From positions 1 to 36,779 of the forward strand of contig DDPY01000036.1 in the NCBI GenBank assembly GCA_002342415.1: 36,779 nt of DNA. Direction: 5' to 3'. Below are positions 1 through 6,108 of the stretch, in pieces. This DNA comes from Prevotella sp. UBA2456. GTDB lineage: Bacteria; Bacteroidota; Bacteroidia; Bacteroidales; Bacteroidaceae. The notes below the pieces were generated by a model that was not told the DNA's origin, ran no database searches, and saw nothing but the letters and a program-made list of their open reading frames with translations. The position numbers and the translations under genes are program-made. Positions within the stretch are counted from its first letter, which is position 1. Each line of letters begins with the position of its first letter.

Positions 1-70
1 ATGATAGTTGCGGATTTTAGGTGTTTGAAAATGTGGAGGGAGGAGGGAGGAGTGTGGAGGGTGTCACTCA

Positions 71-97
71 GCGGGCGGAGCCCCGCAACCCGCCCGC
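71..97. other. GC-rich hairpin near window edge
   Basis: GCGGGCGG at 71-78 can pair with CCGCCCGC at 90-97 around an 11-base loop. No T-tract follows directly, only an A/T-rich stretch, so this may be the terminator of a gene to the left of the window or a structured leader. The rest of 1-190 shows no convincing gene; bases 32-60 are strongly purine-rich (GGAGGG and GGAG runs). Confidence 0.3.
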
Positions 98-191
98 CGA
101 GTATAAATAAAAAATATCCACTTTTTGGGCAAATTGTACCATCAAATGATATTTTTTTTGCAAAAAGGTGTCTGTTTCCAATCTTTTTTAT

Positions 192-199
192 TACTTTTG
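192..199 (+). promoter_or_regulatory. -7 element of dapA operon promoter
   Basis: TACTTTTG matches the Bacteroidota -7 consensus TAnnTTTG and lies 31 bases before the dapA ATG. No good TTTG -33 element is seen at the usual distance. Confidence 0.6.
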
Positions 200-230
200 C
201 ACACAGTAAGTAAGAATTCTTAAATATTTT

Positions 231-1118
231 ATGGTACGTAATATCTTCAAAGGGCTGGGAATAGCACTGGTTACCCCCTTCAACGAAGACGGCTCAGTAG
301 ACTATAAGGCACTGATTCGTCTGGTGGAGTATCAGCTCGACAATGGTGCTGACTTCCTGTGTATTCTGGCCACTACAGGCGAAACGCCTACACTGACTGC
401 CGAGGAAAAGCAGAAGATTAAGGAAACGATTGTGAGTCTTGTTCATGGCCGCGTGCCCATTCTGATGGGTTGTGGCGGCAATAACACTGCTGCCATCATC
501 GAGGAGCTGAAGACTCGTGACTTTCAGGGTATTGACGGCATACTGAGCGTGTGCCCCTACTACAACAAGCCTTCGCAGGAAGGTCTCTATCAGCACTTCA
601 AGGCCATTGCCAATGCCACCAGGTTCCCAGTGGTATTATATAATGTTCCCGGGCGCACAGGTATCAACATGACGGCGGCCACTACCGTCCGTCTGGCCCA
701 CGACTGCGAGAACATCGTGGCTATCAAGGAAGCCTCCGGCAATCTGGAGCAGGTAGACGAGATTATCAAGAACAAGCCTGCCAGGTTTGATGTCATCTCG
801 GGCGATGACGCCCTGACCTTCCCGATGGTCAGCTGCGGTGCCGTCGGTGTCATCAGTGTCATTGGCAATGCGCTGCCCAAGGAGTTCTCGAAGATGATTC
901 GTCTGCAGATGAAAGGCGAGTATGATCCTGCCCGCAAGATTCATCATCGCTTCATCGACCTCTTCTCGCTGCTCTTTGTCGACGGCAATCCTGCCGGCGT
1001 GAAGGCTATGCTCAGCGAGATGGGCTATATTCAGAATGTGCTCCGTCTGCCCCTGGTTCCGATGCGCATCAAGAACATGCAACGCATGAGTGAGATACTG
1101 AAAGAACTCAAGATATAA
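231..1118 (+). CDS. dapA: 4-hydroxy-tetrahydrodipicolinate synthase
   Basis: This 295-residue protein condenses pyruvate with aspartate semialdehyde, the first committed step of lysine and diaminopimelate (cell wall) synthesis in the cytoplasm. It has the full length of the family. The Schiff-base lysine is K166 in VAIKEASGN. The TTG motif (48-50), Tyr138 in LYNVPGRTG and the GRTG loop with R142 (141-144) are all present, so it should be active. The start is the first ATG behind a TACTTTTG promoter. The stop codon overlaps the ATG of the AraC gene by one base (TAATG), which implies translational coupling. It is unusual to find dapA heading a signalling gene cluster; whether the two parts are functionally linked cannot be told from the sequence. 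Confidence 0.96.
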   Translation: MVRNIFKGLGIALVTPFNEDGSVDYKALIRLVEYQLDNGADFLCILATTGETPTLTAEEKQKIKETIVSLVHGRVPILMGCGGNNTAAIIEELKTRDFQGIDGILSVCPYYNKPSQEGLYQHFKAIANATRFPVVLYNVPGRTGINMTAATTVRLAHDCENIVAIKEASGNLEQVDEIIKNKPARFDVISGDDALTFPMVSCGAVGVISVIGNALPKEFSKMIRLQMKGEYDPARKIHHRFIDLFSLLFVDGNPAGVKAMLSEMGYIQNVLRLPLVPMRIKNMQRMSEILKELKI

Positions 1119-2002
1119 TGGAAGAGCCTCGAGTCATACACGAAATCACCCCGCTGATGGGTAAGGACGCCCTCTATATTGCTGACCGCAGGAAGAAGGA
1201 GTTCACCTATCCCATCCATAACCATGAGGTCTTTGAGTTGAACTTCGTGGAGCATGCCCCTGGTGTGCGGCGCATTGTGGGCGACTCCAACGAGGTGATT
1301 GGCGACTATGACTTGGTGCTCATCACCTCGCCCGACCTGGAGCACGTCTGGGAACAGAACACATGTACCAGCGACGACATCCGCGAGGTGACCGTGCAGT
1401 TCTATCTCGACATGGGCGACGAGAGCATGCTCTCGCGAAATCCCTTCTTCTCCATGCGGAAGATGCTCATGGAGGCCCGCAAGGGACTGTCTTTCCCGAT
1501 AGACGACATCATGCACGTCTATCATCTCATCGACACCCTCAGCAGCATCAAGGACGGCTTCTATGCCGTCACCCAGTTCATGACCATCCTCTACGAACTG
1601 TCGAAGAGCACCAAGGCCCGCTCGCTGGCCACCTCCAGCTATGCTAAGGTGGAAGCCGAGAGCGACTCGCGGCGCGTGCTGAAGGTGAAAAACTTTATTG
1701 CCAAGAACTATATGGACGAGATACGCCTGTCGACACTGGCCGAGATAGCCGGCATGAGCCCTTCGGCCTTCAGCCGCTTCTTCAAGCTGCACACCGGGCG
1801 CAACCTCTCCGAATATATCATCGAGCAGCGGTTAGGCTATGCCAGCCGCATGCTGGTGGACACATCGAAGGGTATTGCGGAAATCAGCTATCAGAGCGGT
1901 TTCAACAACCTGAGCAACTTCAACCGCATCTTCAAGAAGCGCAAGGGCTGCTCGCCCTCCGAGTTCCGCGAGAACTATCACAAGACGCGAATCATAGTGT
2001 AA
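1118..2002 (+). CDS. AraC-family transcriptional regulator
   Basis: This 294-residue protein has an N-terminal cupin-like sensor part, with YPIHNHEVFELNFVE near residues 29-43 as in AraC regulators that bind small ligands. The C-terminal double helix-turn-helix DNA-binding domain covers about residues 185-290. The second helix-turn-helix carries the AraC signature (ISYQSGFNNLSNFNRIFKK, then GCSPSEFR). It starts within the dapA stop codon and ends seven bases before the likely ATG of the phosphatase gene, so it is in the same transcription unit. Family knowledge suggests a ligand-responsive activator; the ligand and targets are unknown. The signalling genes downstream are the obvious candidates for control. 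Confidence 0.9.
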   Translation: MEEPRVIHEITPLMGKDALYIADRRKKEFTYPIHNHEVFELNFVEHAPGVRRIVGDSNEVIGDYDLVLITSPDLEHVWEQNTCTSDDIREVTVQFYLDMGDESMLSRNPFFSMRKMLMEARKGLSFPIDDIMHVYHLIDTLSSIKDGFYAVTQFMTILYELSKSTKARSLATSSYAKVEAESDSRRVLKVKNFIAKNYMDEIRLSTLAEIAGMSPSAFSRFFKLHTGRNLSEYIIEQRLGYASRMLVDTSKGIAEISYQSGFNNLSNFNRIFKKRKGCSPSEFRENYHKTRIIV

Positions 2003-2008
2003 GTGTAT

Positions 2009-4054
2009 ATGCTGAGAAGAGTATTGTCAACCATCATCGTTAGCCTGATAGGAAGCCTCTGCGTTCCCCTGCATGCCAACGAAGCTCTGGACAAGGAGAT
2101 ACGCAACTATAATGTCTCCATCCAGGATGCCATTGCCAAGCGCGACCACAAGCGTCTGGGCCAGGTGTTGGCTGCCCGTACCATCCTTTTCTATAACAAT
2201 GCGCTTACTGACTCCATCACCTATCATGCACCGAAGGACTTGGAGATGCTCCGCGACGTGAAGGAGTGGGACCGCTACTATGAGACGTGGACCTATCTCA
2301 TCAATACCTTAATATATTACAGCAAAAGCAAGAATATCGCCTTGCGCGAGGTGCAGAACATGTATGCCGATGCCAAGGAGCGCAACAACGAGAAGGGACT
2401 GGGCATTGCCTACTACATGATGGGTAATGTCTACCTCAACATGAACAACCTCGACGAGAGTGCCAGCTCCTATCGGAAAGGTCTCGACATCCTGCTCAAG
2501 CAGTCGCCGCTGCCCGCCGTGGTGCAGGAGATATACTCCTATCTGGGCGATGTGCTCAACGAGCAGCAGCGCTACGACGAACTCAACCGGCTCACGGCCG
2601 GCTGGAAGGAGTTCCTCGACCACTTCCTGGCCGAGAATATCAACTTCGACAAGGCTCAGACCGAGATACTGTGGTTCCTCTACGACATTGCCTGTGTGCA
2701 GGCAGCCACCGGACTGGAGGATTTCCCCAAGGCACAGAAGATGCTCGACGAGGCTTACAACTATGTCCATTCAGAAGACGACTATCTGGCCTCGGCCTGG
2801 TATACCGCCGCTGCCGAGCTGCGCCTGCGGCAGCATCGCTACATGGAGGCGATGTATCTGAACACGCGTCGCATGGGACTCGTCACCCCCGATGAGGACA
2901 AGGCCGTCTGGCTCTCTGTAGCCAAGCAGCGCGGCGAAATCCTGACAGGACTGCATCGCTACGAAGAGTCGTCACAGCTCTATCGCGACATGTATTTCCT
3001 GAAGGACTCGCTCAACAGTGCCGACACCAAGAGCCAGCTTACCGAGATGAACACCTTGTTCCATGTCGACGACCTGAAGATGCAGCAGGAGCGCGAGCTC
3101 TTCGAACTGAATATGCAGCAGGAGCGTACCCGCTTCCGGTTGCTGATGACCATTGTCGGCGTCATCGTGCTGGCACTCGTCATCTTCATTGTCTTCCGCG
3201 TCAGGGCAGCACGCCGACTGAAGAAGGCGCACGATGAGCTGCAGCATACCCACGACAAGCTGCTGAAGGCCTACGACCAGTTGGAGGAGACCACCGCAGC
3301 CAAGGAGCGCATCGAGAGCGACCTGCGTATTGCCCGTAATATCCAAATGGGCATGGTGCCGAGCAGCTTCCCCGAACGGCCCGATCTCGACCTCTATGCC
3401 TCGATGACTCCCGCCAAGGAGGTGGGAGGCGACCTGTATGGCTACTATCTCACTGGCGATAAGCTCTATATTGCCTTGGGCGATGTGTCAGGCAAGGGGG
3501 TGCCCGCCTCCTTGTTCATGGCTCAGGCTACGCGACTGTTCCGTACCCTTGCAGCCCAGAAGATGATGCCTGCAGAGATTGCCACCCGCATCAACGACGC
3601 CCTCTCCGGCGAGGATAACGAGACGGGTATGTTCGTCACGATGTTCCTCGGGCTCATCGACCTGCAGACGGGGGCTCTCCACTTCTGCAACGCCGGCCAT
3701 AACCCGCCCGTGCTGATGCGCGACGGCAAGACCGGGTTTATCGAAATGGTTCCCAACGCACCCATCGGCATCTTTCCCGAGCTGGAGTTCGAGGGCGAGG
3801 AGATAGCCGACATCAGCAATAGTGTGCTGTTTGTCTATACCGACGGACTCAACGAAGCCGAGAACCGTCAGCAGGAGCAGTTCACCGACGAGCGGCTGCT
3901 GGAAATCATGGAGACCACGCCCTTCGTGAGCTGCCGCCAGACCATAGAGATGTTGAAGGAGGAGGTAGAGCGCCATCGCGACGGTGCCGAGCCTAACGAC
4001 GACCTGACCATGCTCTGCGTGAAGGTGATAAGAGAAGACCAAACTAATAACTAA
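2009..4054 (+). CDS. TPR-transmembrane-PP2C (SpoIIE-type) phosphatase
   Basis: Likely a sensor phosphatase that dephosphorylates a STAS-domain protein. The chosen ATG gives 681 residues beginning with a signal or membrane anchor (MLRRVLSTIIVSLIGSLCVP); a GTG two codons upstream is possible. A periplasmic helical, TPR-like region spans about 90-335. A transmembrane segment lies near 375-395 (LLMTIVGVIVLALVIFIVF), then a coiled coil, then the PP2C/SpoIIE domain from about 440 to the end. Metal-binding motifs are intact: EVGGDLY (D475), GDVSGKG (D492), NAGHNPP, YTDGLNEAE (D612) and PNDDLT (D664, D665). The neighbours are an RsbW-like ATPase and a STAS protein, the classic partners of such phosphatases. 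The layout suggests that a periplasmic signal is relayed to the cytoplasmic phosphatase. Confidence 0.9.
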   Translation: MLRRVLSTIIVSLIGSLCVPLHANEALDKEIRNYNVSIQDAIAKRDHKRLGQVLAARTILFYNNALTDSITYHAPKDLEMLRDVKEWDRYYETWTYLINTLIYYSKSKNIALREVQNMYADAKERNNEKGLGIAYYMMGNVYLNMNNLDESASSYRKGLDILLKQSPLPAVVQEIYSYLGDVLNEQQRYDELNRLTAGWKEFLDHFLAENINFDKAQTEILWFLYDIACVQAATGLEDFPKAQKMLDEAYNYVHSEDDYLASAWYTAAAELRLRQHRYMEAMYLNTRRMGLVTPDEDKAVWLSVAKQRGEILTGLHRYEESSQLYRDMYFLKDSLNSADTKSQLTEMNTLFHVDDLKMQQERELFELNMQQERTRFRLLMTIVGVIVLALVIFIVFRVRAARRLKKAHDELQHTHDKLLKAYDQLEETTAAKERIESDLRIARNIQMGMVPSSFPERPDLDLYASMTPAKEVGGDLYGYYLTGDKLYIALGDVSGKGVPASLFMAQATRLFRTLAAQKMMPAEIATRINDALSGEDNETGMFVTMFLGLIDLQTGALHFCNAGHNPPVLMRDGKTGFIEMVPNAPIGIFPELEFEGEEIADISNSVLFVYTDGLNEAENRQQEQFTDERLLEIMETTPFVSCRQTIEMLKEEVERHRDGAEPNDDLTMLCVKVIREDQTNN

Positions 4055-4070
4055 ATAAATCTATGTGGTT

Positions 4071-4478
4071 ATGAAGAAAAAACTAATTTTAAAAAACCAG
4101 GTAGGAGAACTGGAGCGCGTCAACCGGTTCATCGAGGAAATCGGTGAGGAACTGGGACTTGACATGGAGCTCCAGATGAATCTGAACCTGGTGATGGAGG
4201 AGATGGTGTCCAATGTCATCTTCTATGCATATCCCGAAGGCAAGACCGCCGACATCGAGCTGGTGGCCGAGTCCAACGGGAAGGAGCTGACGTTTGTGCT
4301 CAGCGACCACGGTATGGAGTTCGACCCCACCGCCAAGGAGGATGCCGACACCGATGTCAACCCCATAGACCGCGAAATCGGCGGCATGGGCATCTTCATT
4401 GTCAAGAACATCATGAACCATGTGACCTATCAGCGGCTGGAGGGCAAGAACCTGCTCACCATGACGAAGAAGATTTAG
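4071..4478 (+). CDS. RsbW/SpoIIAB-like serine kinase, HATPase_c_2
   Basis: This 135-residue single-domain GHKL ATPase is of the anti-sigma-factor kinase type. The N-box is VMEEMVSNVIFYAY (E44, N48), the G1 box is DHGMEFDP (D79, D85) and the G2 box is IGGMGIFIVK (G104-G107), so ATP binding looks intact. In the family such proteins phosphorylate a STAS antagonist on serine and hold a sigma factor or other target when the antagonist is phosphorylated. A GTG two codons upstream (4065) is an alternative start; ATG fits better. It lies 16 bases after the phosphatase gene and 67 bases before the STAS gene. No sigma factor is encoded nearby, so its bound target is unknown. Confidence 0.88.
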   Translation: MKKKLILKNQVGELERVNRFIEEIGEELGLDMELQMNLNLVMEEMVSNVIFYAYPEGKTADIELVAESNGKELTFVLSDHGMEFDPTAKEDADTDVNPIDREIGGMGIFIVKNIMNHVTYQRLEGKNLLTMTKKI

Positions 4479-4545
4479 CACAGACAATCAGAGGAAACAA
4501 TACAATACAGCAACGTATCTACAAACAATTTAAACAATAAACATT

Positions 4546-4857
4546 ATGACACAGATTATCAAAGAAGGTGGTAAGACCATCATTAAGACCGGCGAACGTA
4601 TTGACACGATGAATGCACCCCAGTTCGAACAGGATATCCAGCCTGCACTGGCTGACGGAGGCGTAGACCTCGAGATGGACTGCTCAAACCTCGTCTATAT
4701 GGCCTCTTCGGGTCTGCGCATCATCCAGAAGACCATGCGTACCGTGATGCAGCAGAAGGGACAGTTCAAGATGACCAACGTCAGTCCCGAAATCTACAAG
4801 GTGCTCGCCATGACCGGCTTCACCAAGTTCATGAAGGTAGAGAAGAAAGCAGAATAA
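4546..4857 (+). CDS. STAS-domain anti-anti-sigma factor-like protein
   Basis: This 103-residue protein is one STAS domain. The conserved motif CSNLVYMASSGLRII (about 46-60) contains the expected phosphoserine, S55 by analogy with SpoIIAA (the serine before Gly-Leu). In the family the unphosphorylated form binds the RsbW-like kinase and releases its target; the PP2C phosphatase restores that form. The preceding 67 bases are A-rich, typical of a well-translated Bacteroidota leader. It sits between its two likely enzymes in the same operon. Confidence 0.9.
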   Translation: MTQIIKEGGKTIIKTGERIDTMNAPQFEQDIQPALADGGVDLEMDCSNLVYMASSGLRIIQKTMRTVMQQKGQFKMTNVSPEIYKVLAMTGFTKFMKVEKKAE

Positions 4858-4878
4858 CCAAACCTCATCAGAAGCCTT

Positions 4879-5805
4879 ATGGTATACGTAGTAATCGTTT
4901 TAGTCGTGATAGTCGCAGCCCTGTGCTTCTCCCTCTATACCCAGGGACAGGCAAGCAAGAAGCAGGCTGAGGAGCAGCAACAGCTGCTGACCGACTATCA
5001 GCGCCGCGTCAACGAACAGCAGAAGCTGCTCGAAGACTATCGCGCACTGGAGAAGAACTTTGACAACGTAGGCGAGGGCTATGAGCAGGCACTGCTGGCC
5101 TTCGACAAGATGAACGAAGAGCAGGAGAAAGCCCAGAAGACCAACGAGGCGTTGCAGAAGACGGTAGCCTCGCTGCAGGAGGCCAACAGCCGTATGCAGG
5201 AGAGCGCGCAGAAGAAGGCCGAGTCCATGGGCAGTATCATTGCCGACCTGCAGCAGCTGGCAGCCACATCGGCCGACAGCAAGCTCGCGACACTGGTGGG
5301 CAGGATAACCGACCTGGACGATGTGCAGGACGACCTGCCCCCGTTGGAGCGTGGCGACAACCCGATGGTGGTGCGCATTGCCGACCAGGCGGTCAAGCTC
5401 TCAGGCATCGACCAGGCTCAGTATATCAAGTTCGAACAGACCGTCGACCCCTCGGCAGCCATCACCATGCTGCTCACCAGTGAGCAGAAGGCCGTCCGCG
5501 CGCTGACCCATCTGCTCGACAACGCCCTGAAGTTCACCACCGACGGCACGGTCACCCTCAGCGTTAATGTCGACATGGACAAGATGCAGGCTGTCTATAC
5601 CGTCGAGGACACCGGCTCAGGCATCGAAGCCGCTGAGGCCGAGCATATCTTCGAGCCCTACGTTAAGCTCAACCAGTATTTCGACGGACAGGGCATCGGA
5701 CTCACCGTAGCCCGCAACCTGGCCCGCCGGTTAGGAGGCGATGTGGTGCTCGACACCACCAAGGACACCCCAGGCTCGCGCTTCGTACTCACCCTGCCCA
5801 TCTGA
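4879..5805 (+). CDS. Membrane-anchored HATPase protein lacking phosphoacceptor His
   Basis: This 308-residue protein has one N-terminal transmembrane helix (about 2-19), a long Gln/Glu/Lys-rich coiled coil (about 25-125) and a C-terminal histidine-kinase-type ATPase domain. N215 lies in the N-box (THLLDNALKFT), D244 in the G1 box (VEDTGSG), an F-box-like IFEPY follows, and G270-QGIG-274 is the G2 box. The whole protein has only two histidines, one in the N-box and one just before IFEPY. No HisKA H-box precedes the ATPase domain, so classical autophosphorylation is unlikely. It ends the operon just before an intrinsic terminator. It may phosphorylate a partner on serine or histidine in trans, or act as a pseudokinase scaffold. 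Confidence 0.82.
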   Translation: MVYVVIVLVVIVAALCFSLYTQGQASKKQAEEQQQLLTDYQRRVNEQQKLLEDYRALEKNFDNVGEGYEQALLAFDKMNEEQEKAQKTNEALQKTVASLQEANSRMQESAQKKAESMGSIIADLQQLAATSADSKLATLVGRITDLDDVQDDLPPLERGDNPMVVRIADQAVKLSGIDQAQYIKFEQTVDPSAAITMLLTSEQKAVRALTHLLDNALKFTTDGTVTLSVNVDMDKMQAVYTVEDTGSGIEAAEAEHIFEPYVKLNQYFDGQGIGLTVARNLARRLGGDVVLDTTKDTPGSRFVLTLPI

Positions 5806-5847
5806 TTCCGATTGAAGTCTTGTCTTACTCTGACTCAAGTCCAATGC

Positions 5848-5878
5848 AAAAGAAGCTCCTCGCAGGGCTTCTTTTTTT
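5848..5878 (+). terminator. Intrinsic terminator after signalling operon
   Basis: AAAAGAAGC at 5848-5856 pairs with GCTTCTTTT at 5867-5875 around a 10-base loop, and the T-run continues to 5878. It lies 42 bases after the HATPase gene stop. Confidence 0.8.
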
Positions 5879-5962
5879 GCCTGCGGGGGAATTGTTTTTT
5901 CCGTCGCGCACAAAAAATATTGGCGTCGCAGCGGAAAAATGAATATATTTTCTTCCATATCC

Positions 5963-5994
5963 TTTGGTTGTGTGAAAGATAATTTGTATCTTTG
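5963..5994 (+). promoter_or_regulatory. Promoter of first large surface-protein gene
   Basis: TTTG at 5963-5966 and TATCTTTG at 5987-5994 are separated by 20 bp, a near-perfect Bacteroidota promoter. Transcription would start near 6001. The element lies inside the longest open frame (which opens at 5939), so the real start codon must be downstream, at 6056-6065. Confidence 0.85.
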
Positions 5995-6040
5995 CCCCGT
6001 AATATGCCATCAACTGCCCGAGAGTGAAAAACAGAAGCGT

Positions 6041-6108
6041 AACATTAAAAACAATATGATTATGATGAAACAACTATTACTTAACCAATGGAAACAGAGC
6101 GGGCGAGG
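6041..6108 (+). repeat. Leader/signal-peptide repeat, copy 1
   Basis: These 68 bases match 9320-9387 with a single difference (T6057 versus C9336). The repeat covers the untranslated leader and the first 15 codons (MMKQLLLNQWKQSGR). Confidence 0.9.

Noticed and set aside
1..213. Plus-strand open frame of 70 codons at the left edge
   Set aside because: It spans a GC hairpin and the dapA promoter, has no recognisable sequence, and its start is fixed only by the window edge.
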